A stretch of 64,000 bases of DNA from Clostridium neonatale (GCF_001458595.1 NZ_LN890327.1:547293-611292); one strand, 5' to 3'; shown: positions 35,195 to 44,086, counted from the stretch's first letter. The notes: generated by a model not told the origin, from the letters alone. Program-made: numbers and translations.

Positions 35195-37114
35195 ATGATT
35201 GTTTTAAGTTGTAAAGGCATAAGCAAAAGTTATGGAATAACTGAAGTATTAAAAGATATAACATTTTCAATTAATGAAGGAGATAAAGTTGGTATCATTG
35301 GTGCTAATGGAGAAGGAAAATCAACTTTATTTAAAATATTGACAAGAGAATTATCTCAAGATGATGGTGAAGTTTTTATAGATAAAAATAAATCTTTGGG
35401 ATATCTATCCCAACATTTAGATTTAGAATCGTGTAATAGTATATATGATGAAATGTTGTTAGTTTTTGAAGATCTACAAAGGCTTGAAAAGAAAATTCAA
35501 GATTTAGAAGAAAAAATGAATGAGCCATATGATGAAAGTAAAGCTGATTATCATGAAAAAATAATAAAGGATTATGGAACAGCACAAGATCTTTATGAAA
35601 ATAGAGGCGGTTATACATATAAAGGTGAAATATCAAGAGTTGTTAAAGGATTAGGCTTTACAGAAGATGATTTTAGTAAAGAAATACATACATTAAGTGG
35701 TGGACAAAAGACAAGAGTAGCACTATGTAAGTTACTGCTTTTGAAGCCGGAAATATTACTCTTAGACGAACCTACAAACCACTTAGATTTAGAGGCTATT
35801 GAATGGCTAGAAGAATATCTAAAAACTTATAAAGGAACTGTTATTGTAATTTCCCATGATAGATTTTTCTTGGATTCTGTAACAAACAATACTTTTCAAG
35901 TTATAAATGGTCATGTTAATTGTTATAATGCACCGTATACTAAAGCATTAGAGCTTATGAAAAAAGATTATGAAGCAAAGCTTAAGGCATATAATCTTCA
36001 ACAAGAAGAAATTAAAAGACAAGAGGCAGTAATTGAAAAGCTTAAATCATTTAATAGAGAAAAGAGTATAAAAAGAGCAGAAAGTAGAGAAAAAATGCTT
36101 GAAAAAATTGAAAGAATTGATGCGCCAGATAAAGAAAAGAAGGCATCAAGAATCAATTTTGAGACAATGGTGAAGAGTGGGTATGATGTATTGCATGTAG
36201 AAAAGTTATCTAAGAGTTATGGCGATAAAAAACTATTTACTAACTTAAGCTTTGATTTAAAAAGAGGAGAAAAAGTAGCTTTAATAGGAGAAAATGGGCG
36301 TGGAAAGACTACCTTCTTTAAAATAATAATGGATAAAATAGAAAGTGATAGTGGAAGTAAGGTTCTTGGAGCAAATGTTAATCTAGGATACTATGATCAA
36401 GAGCAGTCAAACTTAAACCTTGATAAGACAATAATAGATGAAGTATGGGATGAGTTTCCGGAATTAACTACCACAGAGCTAAGAAACTATCTTGGATCAT
36501 TCTTATTTAGAGGTGATGATGTATTTAAAGAAATAAATAAGCTAAGTGGTGGAGAAAGATGTAGAATAAATCTATTAAAATTAATGTTATCTAAATCAAA
36601 TTTATTACTTTTAGATGAGCCTACTAACCATTTAGATATTCCATCAAGGGAAGCTTTAGAAGAAGCAATTTTAACTTATGATGGAACACTAATAGTTATA
36701 TCACATGATAGATATTTCTTGAATAAGGTTATTAATAGAATATTGGAATTAGAAGAGAATGGGGTTAATGAATATTTAGGAAATTATAATTATTATGTTG
36801 AAAAGAAAAAGAATCCACAAAGATTTGAGCATTTTGAAAGCTTAGCCGGAGGAAAAACCAAAACTCAAATAAATGAAGAGAAGAAGAAAAAGAGGGCGTT
36901 AGAAAAAGAAGAAAAAGAAAAACAAAAGAAAATTAAGGAATTAGAAGATAATATAAGCAAAAAGGAAGAAAAACTTGAAAATTTACAAGAAGAGTTGTGT
37001 AAAGAAGAAATATATTCTAATCCGGAAGAGAGCGAAAGAGTTAATAAGGAAATTAAGATTATACAAGAAAATATAGAGAAGCTATATGAAGAATGGGAAC
37101 TTTTATCTGAATAA
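35195..37114 (+). CDS. ABC-F family ATPase (full length)
   Basis: A soluble 639-residue protein with two ATPase domains and no membrane segments. Domain 1 has Walker A GANGEGKST, LSGGQKTRV and LLLDEPTNHLD. Domain 2 has GENGRGKTT, LSGGERCRI and LLLDEPTNHLD. They are joined by the ~90-residue linker typical of ABC-F translation factors and followed by a ~100-residue charged C-terminal coiled coil, as in Uup/YdiF-type members. ABC-F proteins bind the ribosomal E site. Whether this one is housekeeping or antibiotic-protective cannot be told. It is useful as the intact comparator for the broken ABC-F gene at 14160. Confidence 0.93.
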   Translation: MIVLSCKGISKSYGITEVLKDITFSINEGDKVGIIGANGEGKSTLFKILTRELSQDDGEVFIDKNKSLGYLSQHLDLESCNSIYDEMLLVFEDLQRLEKKIQDLEEKMNEPYDESKADYHEKIIKDYGTAQDLYENRGGYTYKGEISRVVKGLGFTEDDFSKEIHTLSGGQKTRVALCKLLLLKPEILLLDEPTNHLDLEAIEWLEEYLKTYKGTVIVISHDRFFLDSVTNNTFQVINGHVNCYNAPYTKALELMKKDYEAKLKAYNLQQEEIKRQEAVIEKLKSFNREKSIKRAESREKMLEKIERIDAPDKEKKASRINFETMVKSGYDVLHVEKLSKSYGDKKLFTNLSFDLKRGEKVALIGENGRGKTTFFKIIMDKIESDSGSKVLGANVNLGYYDQEQSNLNLDKTIIDEVWDEFPELTTTELRNYLGSFLFRGDDVFKEINKLSGGERCRINLLKLMLSKSNLLLLDEPTNHLDIPSREALEEAILTYDGTLIVISHDRYFLNKVINRILELEENGVNEYLGNYNYYVEKKKNPQRFEHFESLAGGKTKTQINEEKKKKRALEKEEKEKQKKIKELEDNISKKEEKLENLQEELCKEEIYSNPEESERVNKEIKIIQENIEKLYEEWELLSE

Positions 37115-37123
37115 AGCATTATT

Positions 37124-37169
37124 AAATAAACACTAGGTTTTATATGTGTAAAACTTAGTGTTTATTTTT
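37124..37169 (+). terminator. Terminator of the ABC-F gene
   Basis: AAATAAACACTA..GTTTTA pairs with TAAAAC..TAGTGTTTATTT and is followed by TTA. Confidence 0.85.
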
Positions 37170-37201
37170 ATGCATGATTATTTCTTTGTAAAAATTGTAA
37201 T

Positions 37202-37268
37202 TTCAATTATTGAACATATTGTTTTGAACAATGAAAGGTGATAGGATAAAGGTGTTCAAAAAATGAAC
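37202..37268 (+). promoter_or_regulatory. Paired operator-like sites upstream of the phosphonate operon
   Basis: Site 1, GAACATATTGTTTTGAAC (37212-37229), is followed after 24 bp by site 2, GTTCAAAAAATGAAC (37254-37268), 20 bp before the first operon start codon. On the minus strand upstream of the methyltransferase gene the same pair occurs (43182-43165 and 43140-43126), also 24 bp apart. Binding protein unknown. Confidence 0.75.
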
Positions 37269-37287
37269 TTTATATGGAGGTTGAGTT

Positions 37288-38061
37288 ATGAGTATTAAAA
37301 CGGCAGTAATATTAGCGGCAGGAATGGGGAGTCGCTTGCAAGATATAACCCAAAATGAAGTACCTAAAGGCCTTCTAAAAATAGAAGGGAAAAGTTTAGT
37401 GGAACGGTCAATAGAAAAATTGAGGAGTATTGGAATAGAAAAAATTTATATAGTAACTGGATATCTTAGTGAATTATATGAGGAATTTGCAAAAGACAAA
37501 AGCTGTATTCATACAGTTAAAAATAGAAAATATAAAGCAACAGGAAGCATGACTTCACTGTCAATATTAGAAAATGAGTTAAAAGAGGATTTTATATTAC
37601 TTGAAAGTGATATTCTATACGAGGTTTATGGATTAATTAAGACAATTAATTCTGAAAGCGAAGATTGTGTTCTTTTAAGTGGAAAAACAAATTCAGGTGA
37701 TGAATGTTATGTAGAAGTTAGAGATGATAACCTATATAAAATATCTAAAGCTAGGGAAGAAATTGATGAAGTTTATGGAGAACTTGTTGGGATATCAAAG
37801 ATTTCTATGAAATTGTATAAAGAAATGATTAAAGAATATAGAAGTAAAATGAGTGATGTATATTATGATAATAATCTAGTTGAAGAAATCAGAAAATATG
37901 ATTATGAAAATGCAATATTTGATGCAGCTAAGAATAGAAAAGTTGGATATTTAAAAATTGATAATTTAATATGGGGCGAAGTTGATGATAAACATCATTT
38001 AAAAAGAATAAAAAATGAAATATTACCGCAACTAGAAAAAATGAAAGTGAGAGGAATTTAA
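37288..38061 (+). CDS. pntC: PntC-like 2-aminoethylphosphonate cytidylyltransferase
   Basis: A 257-residue sugar-nucleotide-transferase fold with AVILAAGMGSRL..VPKGLLKI (nucleotide-binding G-x-G-x-R and PK motifs) and SMTSLSILENELKEDFILLESDILYE. The family includes LicC and the PntC enzymes that couple CTP to 2-aminoethylphosphonate. It is the first gene of a run ending with AEP transaminase, so CMP-AEP synthesis is the most likely reaction, analogous to phosphocholine activation for surface polymers. Two bases separate it from the next gene. Specificity is inferred from context. Confidence 0.8.
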   Translation: MSIKTAVILAAGMGSRLQDITQNEVPKGLLKIEGKSLVERSIEKLRSIGIEKIYIVTGYLSELYEEFAKDKSCIHTVKNRKYKATGSMTSLSILENELKEDFILLESDILYEVYGLIKTINSESEDCVLLSGKTNSGDECYVEVRDDNLYKISKAREEIDEVYGELVGISKISMKLYKEMIKEYRSKMSDVYYDNNLVEEIRKYDYENAIFDAAKNRKVGYLKIDNLIWGEVDDKHHLKRIKNEILPQLEKMKVRGI

Positions 38062-38063
38062 TT

Positions 38064-39362
38064 ATGAAAAAAGTATATGTAGCTATGAGTGCAGATATAA
38101 TTCATCAAGGGCATTTAAATGTTCTTAATGAAGCAAGGAAGCTTGGCAATGTTATTGTAGGATTGCATACAGATAAGGTTATTAGAGGATATTGGAGAAA
38201 TCCAATAATGAAATATGAAGAAAGAAAAAAAGTGGTTGAAAATATTAAAGGTGTTATAGAAGTAATACCTCAAGATATATTAAATCAAGTGCCTAATCTT
38301 AGAAAAATTAAGCCAGATTATGTTTTGCATGGTGATGATTGGATGGAAGGAGATCAAAGGGAAATAAGAGATAAAGTTATAGAAGTTTTAAAAGAATGGG
38401 ATGGTAAGCTTGTTGAAGTCCCATATACTAAAGGAGTATCTATAAGTAAATTAGAAGAACAACTTTATAATATTGGTATAACCCCAGAGCAAAGAATGAA
38501 ATCATTAAAAGAATTGATATATTCAAAGAAACATATAAGAATACTTGAAGCTCATAATGGACTGACAGGTCTAATAGTTGAAAAGACTAAAGTAGAGAAA
38601 GATGGAAAAGTTAAAGAATTTGATGGGATGTGGATTAGTTCTTTATGTGATTCTACAGCTAAGGGGAAACCTGATATTGAACTTGTAGATCTAACATCTA
38701 GACTAAATACAATAAATGAAATTTTAGAGGTTACAACAAAGCCGATAATAGTAGATGGAGATACAGGTGGACAAATAGAACATTTTGTATATACAGTAAA
38801 AACTTTAGAGAGATTAGGCATGTCAGCTATTATAATTGAAGATAAAACTGGACTTAAAAAAAATTCTTTATTTGGAACAGAAGTTACTCAAACACAAGAT
38901 ACTATTGAACATTTTTGTGAAAAAATAAGAGCGGGAAGAGAAGCTAGAGTTACTAGTGATTTCATGATAATTTCACGAATTGAGAGTTTGATTGCTAAAA
39001 ATGGAATGGATGATGCTATAAAAAGAGCAAAAGCATACATAGAAGCAGGCAGTGATGGAATTATGATTCATAGTAAAGAAAGTGATGGAAGAGAAATAAT
39101 TGAATTCTGCAGATTATATAATAAATTAGAAAATAGAGTTCCACTTGTTGTTGTACCTACCTCGTATAATTTTATGACTGAAAATGAACTATCAGAACTC
39201 GGAATCAATGTGATAATTTATGCAAATCATTTAATAAGAAGCGCATATCCAGCAATGGTAGATACAGCGAAAACCATATTACTAAATGAAAGGTCTAAGG
39301 AAGCATCAATAAATTGTATGCCAATAAAAGAAATTTTAAATCTAATTCCTAGTAGTATTTAA
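38064..39362 (+). CDS. pepM: Phosphoenolpyruvate mutase with N-terminal cytidylyltransferase-like domain
   Basis: PepM converts PEP to phosphonopyruvate, the entry step of nearly all C-P bond biosynthesis. Residues ~140-432 are the isocitrate-lyase-like barrel with the diagnostic EDKTGLKKNS (EDK-x5-NS, 259-268), ILEAHNGLTGLI and VDGDTGGQ. Residues 1-~130 form a separate nucleotidyltransferase domain of the TagD/RfaE type with HQGH (14-17) and PDYVLHGDDW. This two-domain form occurs in some PepM proteins of surface-phosphonate clusters. With PntC upstream, the operon has two potential CTP-using domains. 432 aa, normal for the fused form. Confidence 0.93.
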   Translation: MKKVYVAMSADIIHQGHLNVLNEARKLGNVIVGLHTDKVIRGYWRNPIMKYEERKKVVENIKGVIEVIPQDILNQVPNLRKIKPDYVLHGDDWMEGDQREIRDKVIEVLKEWDGKLVEVPYTKGVSISKLEEQLYNIGITPEQRMKSLKELIYSKKHIRILEAHNGLTGLIVEKTKVEKDGKVKEFDGMWISSLCDSTAKGKPDIELVDLTSRLNTINEILEVTTKPIIVDGDTGGQIEHFVYTVKTLERLGMSAIIIEDKTGLKKNSLFGTEVTQTQDTIEHFCEKIRAGREARVTSDFMIISRIESLIAKNGMDDAIKRAKAYIEAGSDGIMIHSKESDGREIIEFCRLYNKLENRVPLVVVPTSYNFMTENELSELGINVIIYANHLIRSAYPAMVDTAKTILLNERSKEASINCMPIKEILNLIPSSI

Positions 39363-39455
39363 TTATATATTTTAGTAAGTCTTATATTGTATCAAATCTA
39401 GTTATTAATAATAGGTGAAAGCTAATTTAAAAAATATTATGCGGAGAGAAAAGAT

Positions 39456-40595
39456 ATGATAAATGTTGAAAGTTTTTATAATACACTAAAAAGCTATGAA
39501 ATAGGTTTTTTTACAGGAGTGCCAGACTCACTATTAAAATCATTTTGTGCATATATTTCTGACCAAGAAGAAAAAAGCAATATAATTGTAGCAAATGAAG
39601 GTAATGCAATCGGACTTGCTGCAGGATATTATTTATCATCAGGAAAAATTCCTTTAGTATATATGCAGAATTCAGGAATTGGAAATGCAGTGAATCCACT
39701 AGTTTCATTAGCTGATAAATTAGTTTATAAAATTCCTATGTTGCTATTAATAGGGTGGAGAGGTGAACCAGGGAAAAAAGATGAACCTCAGCACAAAAAG
39801 CAAGGGATAATAACAGTTAAGCTTATGGAAAGTATAGGAATATCATATGAAGTAATAAGCAAAGATACTACAAATGATGATATAAAGAATGTATTAAAAA
39901 GAGCATATAACTATATGATAGAAACAAAAGAGCCATATGCAATTATTGTAAGGAAGGAAACTTTTGAAGAATATGCTTCAACATCTTTAGGTGACAGTAA
40001 AAATAAATTTGAATTATCACGAGAGCAAGCTATAGAAATAATATTATCAGAGATAAATAAGGAATCTGTCATTGTTTCAACTACTGGTATGGCATCAAGG
40101 GAATTATTTGAGATAAGAGAAAAGAGAAATGAAGGTCATAATAAAGATTTTTTGACAGTGGGATCTATGGGACATGCTTCACAAATAGCTTTGGGAATTG
40201 CAATTAACAAAAGAAATACTAAAGTTTACTGCTTAGATGGGGATGGGGCTTTAATTATGCATATGGGCGGAATGGCTATTATAGGAAATCAAAATGTAAA
40301 TAATTATGTTCATATAGTTATTAATAATGGAGCACATGATTCAGTAGGGGGACAAAAAACTGTTGGATTAGATATAGATTTATTGAAAATAGCAAAGGCT
40401 TGTGGATATAAAAAATTTTATTCATGTGTAAATACAAGTGAGATTAGAAGATGCTTAAAAGAAATTAATGAAACAAATGAATTGGCATTCCTAGAGATTA
40501 AGGTAAATAAGGGGGCAAGAAAAGATTTAGGCAGACCTACTACAACTCCAATTGAAAATAAAAATATGCTTATGGAATATTTGGATGAAATATAG
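39456..40595 (+). CDS. ppd: Phosphonopyruvate decarboxylase
   Basis: This TPP enzyme converts phosphonopyruvate to phosphonoacetaldehyde and pulls the unfavourable PepM reaction forward. The 379 residues show FFTGVPDSLLKSFC, ANEGNAIGLAAGYYLSSGK (active-site Glu), MQNSGIGNAVNPLVSL and the TPP/Mg2+ motif GDGALIMHMGGM ... VINNGAHDSVGGQ (GDG at ~262). It starts 93 bp after pepM behind GGAGAG, in the same direction and within the presumed operon. Confidence 0.95.
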   Translation: MINVESFYNTLKSYEIGFFTGVPDSLLKSFCAYISDQEEKSNIIVANEGNAIGLAAGYYLSSGKIPLVYMQNSGIGNAVNPLVSLADKLVYKIPMLLLIGWRGEPGKKDEPQHKKQGIITVKLMESIGISYEVISKDTTNDDIKNVLKRAYNYMIETKEPYAIIVRKETFEEYASTSLGDSKNKFELSREQAIEIILSEINKESVIVSTTGMASRELFEIREKRNEGHNKDFLTVGSMGHASQIALGIAINKRNTKVYCLDGDGALIMHMGGMAIIGNQNVNNYVHIVINNGAHDSVGGQKTVGLDIDLLKIAKACGYKKFYSCVNTSEIRRCLKEINETNELAFLEIKVNKGARKDLGRPTTTPIENKNMLMEYLDEI

Positions 40596-40608
40596 AAAGG
40601 AAAAAATT

Positions 40609-41751
40609 ATGATATGTAAAGATATAAAAAGAAATATTTTATTAAATCCAGGTCCAGCAACAACATCAGACAGTGTAAAATCTGCACAGATAGTTTCAGA
40701 TATTTGCCCAAGGGAAAAAGAATTTGGAGATGTTATGGGATACATATCAAAAGAATTAACAAATATTGTAGCAGATAATTCTAAATATACTACAATATTA
40801 TTTGGAGGTTCTGGCACAGCAGCAGTTGAATCAGTAATAAGCTCAGTAATCAATAATGAAGAGAAGGTTCTTGTAATTAATAATGGCGCGTATGGTAAAA
40901 GAATATGTGAAATGTGTAAAATATATAATTTAAATTATATAGAATTTAAATGTTCATCAATAAAAAAAATAAATTTTAATGAATTAGATAAGAAGATGAA
41001 TGAAATTGAAGATATAACACATTTAGCAGTAGTTCATCATGAAACTACAACAGGTCTTTTAAATGATATAAAAACTATTGGAGAACTGTGCGAAAAATAT
41101 AAAGTAAACTTAATTGTAGATGCTATGAGTTCTTTTGCTGGAATTGAAATAGATATGGAAAAAATGAATATAAAATATTTGATTTCCAGTTCAAACAAAT
41201 GCATACAAGGTATGGCTGGAGTTAGTTTTGTTATATGTAATAAAGATACTTTAAATAAAATTAAGTATATTAAGCCGAGAAATATGTATTTAAATTTATA
41301 TAAACAGTATGAGTATTTCAAAGAAAATAATCAAATGAGATTTACACCTCCAGTACAAGTTGTGTATGCACTAAAGCAAGCAATAAAAGAGACAAAAAAG
41401 GAAACAGTAGAAAAAAGAGAAGCAAGATATAAGGAATGTTGCAAGATTTTATGGAGTGGATTAGATAAATTAAAGCTAAAAAGATTAGTCGGTGATGAAA
41501 ATGCTTCAATGTTATTAACAACAGTAATAGAGCCGGATAATGAAAATTATGATTTTGAAGAGTTTCATGACTATTTATATGAAAAAGGATTTACAATATA
41601 TCCAGGAAAATTAGCAGAAAAAAATACTTTTAGAGTTGCTAATATGGGAGATATTAAAACTGATGATATTGAAAGATTCATTGAAGCAATGAGTGAATAT
41701 TTTATGAAAATAAAATTGCAAGATTATGTGAAATTTAAAAATAGGATGTAG
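40609..41751 (+). CDS. phnW: 2-aminoethylphosphonate-pyruvate transaminase
   Basis: The start at 40609 follows GAAAGGAAAAAATT; upstream in-frame codons overlap ppd. The 380-residue class V aminotransferase begins with the family sequence RNILLNPGPATTSDSVKSAQ, DICPREKEFG, and has GSGTAAVES, VDAMSSFAGIEID and SSSNKCIQGMAGVSF (PLP lysine). In this biosynthetic context it aminates phosphonoacetaldehyde to 2-aminoethylphosphonate (the AepW direction), rather than degrading it; no phnX is present. It is last in the operon. A long-hairpin repeat begins at its stop codon. Confidence 0.93.
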   Translation: MICKDIKRNILLNPGPATTSDSVKSAQIVSDICPREKEFGDVMGYISKELTNIVADNSKYTTILFGGSGTAAVESVISSVINNEEKVLVINNGAYGKRICEMCKIYNLNYIEFKCSSIKKINFNELDKKMNEIEDITHLAVVHHETTTGLLNDIKTIGELCEKYKVNLIVDAMSSFAGIEIDMEKMNIKYLISSSNKCIQGMAGVSFVICNKDTLNKIKYIKPRNMYLNLYKQYEYFKENNQMRFTPPVQVVYALKQAIKETKKETVEKREARYKECCKILWSGLDKLKLKRLVGDENASMLLTTVIEPDNENYDFEEFHDYLYEKGFTIYPGKLAEKNTFRVANMGDIKTDDIERFIEAMSEYFMKIKLQDYVKFKNRM

Positions 41752-41986
41752 AATCAGAGTTTAGAGTTAAATAACCGAAATAAAGCTCTTATGTGTGGCT
41801 CGCTTGCCACAAAAATGAAGCTGTGAATTTAAACATCAATGATTGTGCTCAAAATCGTTTGCTCCAATAACAAGTATTGGACAAACAATTTTGGAACAAT
41901 CATTAATGTAAAAATTCTACACCTTCATTTTCGAATGCAAGACACCGCCAACATAAGAACTTTATTTCTTTGTTTCATCTAAACTC
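41751..41986 (+). repeat. Long-hairpin 3'-UTR repeat, copy b
   Basis: It starts GAATCAGAGTTTAGAG directly at the phnW stop codon. The 5' GAGTTTAGAGTTAAATAA pairs with the 3' TTTCATCTAAACTC, and the centre carries TTGGACAAACAATTTTGGAA. It is homologous to copy a along its length (shared CCGAAATAAAGCTCTTA-type 5' arm and CTTTATTT 3' arm). Confidence 0.85.
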
Positions 41987-42118
41987 ATACTATTAACATC
42001 ATTGATTTAAATAAATACATTTTTAAATTAAATAATATTTATTTATCTATGTTAAAGATTTAAAAAGTTAATATTTTATTATTTTTTAAAAGGTATAATT
42101 TTATGAATTTATAAATAT

Positions 42119-42160
42119 CAGAATGTAAATTCTTAAGAATTTGCTTATTTCTTAGGCATT
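42119..42160. repeat. Short relative of the octamer-array end
   Basis: Contains TTCTTAAGAATTTGCTTATTT, as in the right ends of the arrays at 1600 and 62696. It lies in the 290-bp gap between hairpin repeats b and c, which otherwise holds no recognised feature. Confidence 0.5.
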
Positions 42161-42275
42161 ACAGAGATTTTATAAGTAGTTTCATAGATTACTACAATTG
42201 CTTGAAAAGTATATTTTTAGTCATGAAATATTCTTGAAAACATAAATCATAATTAACAAGAGTTCGATTTCTATG

Positions 42276-42509
42276 ATCATAGAGAAAACAAAGAAATTCA
42301 ATATATGAATAGGCGTAGTATTGTATTAAAAATTTTATGCATTAAATTCTTAGCCAGAGGATGTTCCAAAATTGTTTGTCCAAAACTTGCTTTTTGGAGC
42401 AAACATTTTTGGGGGCATCCTCTGGCTTTAGAATTTTTGCTTCAAATTTTCTTACAATCGAGCCTATCATATATTGAATTTCGGTTGTTATCCACTAAAC
42501 TTTGATTCT
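42276..42509 (-). repeat. Long-hairpin 3'-UTR repeat, copy c (minus strand)
   Basis: Read on the minus strand it begins GAATCAAAGTTTAGTGG, 26 nt after the stop of the methyltransferase gene, matching the 5' end of copy b (GAATCAGAGTTTAGAG). Its arms are nearly complementary over ~90 nt, including AGCCAGAGGATG / CATCCTCTGGCT and GAAATTCAATATATG / CATATATTGAATTTC. Tail-to-tail with copy b. Confidence 0.85.
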
Positions 42510-42534
42510 ACACAATTTATTTATATGTTTTAGA

Positions 42535-43095
42535 TTATAATTTTAAGCTTATATTAAATCTACAAGGATTATAGCAACCGTCAGTTATTTTCCAGTCAGA
42601 GAAATCTTCCTTTTTGTATAATAGATGTGTATCTCTGTGTGATGTTAGTGGCAGATCACCAATGAATATTCCTTTTTTTGCAATTCTTTTGAATTCTGAA
42701 ATTGCCTGATTAGAATATTCATGACTTGGAAAGTAATGAAATGCACCAAAGCATATTACATAATCAAAGCTTTTATCTTTAAATATCAAATCATTAGCTT
42801 CACCACATAAAACAGAATTTTTTAGGATTTCAATATGTTTTTTTACAAGAGAATTAGAATAGTCTACTCCTACGTATTTTTTGTATTTTAAATATTGAGC
42901 TAGTCCACCTGCACCACATGCAACCTCTAGTATTGTATCATTTTCTGTTATACATAATTCCTTTGTAATATAGTCTGCGATTTCTTTTACATTTGCACAA
43001 GTGTCTTCATAACCATCAAATTCTTCTAAGCTTATAGCATATGAATTTCCTTTTCTTTCCCAAACTTCTTTCCAATAAGACATATTATCATTCAT
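42535..43095 (-). CDS. Class I SAM-dependent methyltransferase
   Basis: A 186-residue protein with motif I ILEVACGAGGLAQYL, motif II KYVGVDYS and the post-II segment FDYVICFGAFHYF. The C-terminus RFNISLKL is short but the fold appears complete. The RBS TGGAGGTAAA precedes the ATG. The substrate is unknown. Its promoter carries the same two operator-like sites as the phosphonate operon, so methylation of a phosphonate, of its carrier polymer, or of another product in the same response is a reasonable guess, not shown by the protein itself. Confidence 0.85.
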   Translation of the reverse strand: MNDNMSYWKEVWERKGNSYAISLEEFDGYEDTCANVKEIADYITKELCITENDTILEVACGAGGLAQYLKYKKYVGVDYSNSLVKKHIEILKNSVLCGEANDLIFKDKSFDYVICFGAFHYFPSHEYSNQAISEFKRIAKKGIFIGDLPLTSHRDTHLLYKKEDFSDWKITDGCYNPCRFNISLKL

Positions 43096-43125
43096 ATTAA
43101 TTTACCTCCAAGATGAAAATATATA

Positions 43126-43188
43126 GTTCAATTTATGAACAATATAATGTTAACAGTGTTCAAAGTTCATAACAATATGTTCATTGAA
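43126..43188 (-). promoter_or_regulatory. Paired operator-like sites upstream of the methyltransferase gene
   Basis: On the minus strand, GAACATATTGTTATGAAC (43182-43165) is followed after 24 bp by GTTCATAAATTGAAC (43140-43126), 30 bp before the start codon. Sequence and spacing match the sites at 37212-37268 (17 of 18 identical in site 1). The agrB gene reads away on the plus strand, so these sites might also affect agr. Confidence 0.75.
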
Positions 43189-43349
43189 ATACATATATTA
43201 CCATACTGCCTATATATAAAAGTTAGTAAAAAGTGAATTTTATAAAAAGAATAAGAAAAAAATAGAATCATATGTAAAAATATATTGAGTAGATAGATTA
43301 AATGTTATATAATGTTAATATAAAATCAAAAAGGAAATAAAGATAAATT

Positions 43350-43913
43350 ATGGTGAGAAAAATATCGGAAAAAGTTGTTGAGTTTGTAGCACAGGATAAT
43401 TATACAAAAGAAGAGAAAGAAGAAATGGATTATGTTTTAAGAACTATACTATTTGAAAGTATAAAACTTATTTCGACAATAGTGATATTTTCTATATTGG
43501 GATATTTTATCGAATCAGTAATTATTATTTCTGTAATGTCTTTGAGTAAACCTTTTATAGGTGGATATCATGAAGATACACAATTAAAGTGTTTTATAGC
43601 AACTATGCTATTAACAGCTGGAATTTTGATTTTAAGTCTAAATACATCTTTTACATTTTTAGGAAATTGTATTGTACTTATTATATGTATTTTTTGCATA
43701 TATAATCAGGCTCCAGTAATAAATCCAAAAATGCCAATTACACATCCCCATTTAATACAAAAGAATAGACGAAAGGGATTATGTAACATAATTCTATTTA
43801 TACTTGCTTCGATTATAATGTACAAGTATAGTAATTATTACCTATTAATTACCTGGACAGTAATGTTTCAAACACTTTTAATGTTCAATAGATTAGAAAA
43901 AAATAAAAATTAA
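43350..43913 (+). CDS. agrB: AgrB-type autoinducer-processing membrane peptidase
   Basis: AgrB is a membrane cysteine protease that cleaves and cyclises AgrD. The 187 residues show several membrane helices, the conserved KPFIGGYHEDTQLKCF region with the catalytic His (GGYH) and Cys (KCF), and the C-terminal RRKGLCNIILFILA. The ATG at 43350 has an imperfect RBS (AAGGA, long spacing). It lies directly upstream of the agrD ORF. Confidence 0.93.
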   Translation: MVRKISEKVVEFVAQDNYTKEEKEEMDYVLRTILFESIKLISTIVIFSILGYFIESVIIISVMSLSKPFIGGYHEDTQLKCFIATMLLTAGILILSLNTSFTFLGNCIVLIICIFCIYNQAPVINPKMPITHPHLIQKNRRKGLCNIILFILASIIMYKYSNYYLLITWTVMFQTLLMFNRLEKNKN

Positions 43914-43933
43914 CTTTTGAGGAGATGGAAATT

Positions 43934-44062
43934 ATGATGATAAAAAAATTAACAGCAGAGATTTTAAAGAAAGCTTCTGAGAAGATGGTGACTTCAGCTA
44001 CAGCATCTTATTTATCAGCTGGTGCTGAAGAAATGCCAGAATCAATGAAAAAAATGAGATAG
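43934..44062 (+). CDS. agrD: AgrD-like autoinducer prepeptide with serine at the cyclisation position
   Basis: A 42-codon ORF, 20 bp after agrB and behind GAGGAG. The N-terminal part (MMIKKLTAEILKKASEKM) is the amphipathic leader, and the C-terminal AEEMPESMKKMR is the acidic/proline tail recognised by AgrB. Between them VTSATASYLSAG contains no cysteine, so the ring would have to close through Ser (a lactone, not a thiolactone). By alignment with known AgrD peptides a five-residue ring SYLSA is possible, but the exact mature peptide is uncertain. Serine versions are known in some staphylococci and clostridial relatives. Confidence 0.8.
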   Translation: MMIKKLTAEILKKASEKMVTSATASYLSAGAEEMPESMKKMR

Positions 44063-44086
44063 ACATAAGTCTATGGGGGTGGTAAT

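Noticed and set aside
42305..42505. 66-aa open frame
   Set aside because: It lies wholly inside hairpin repeat copy c; the frame is a by-product of the palindrome.
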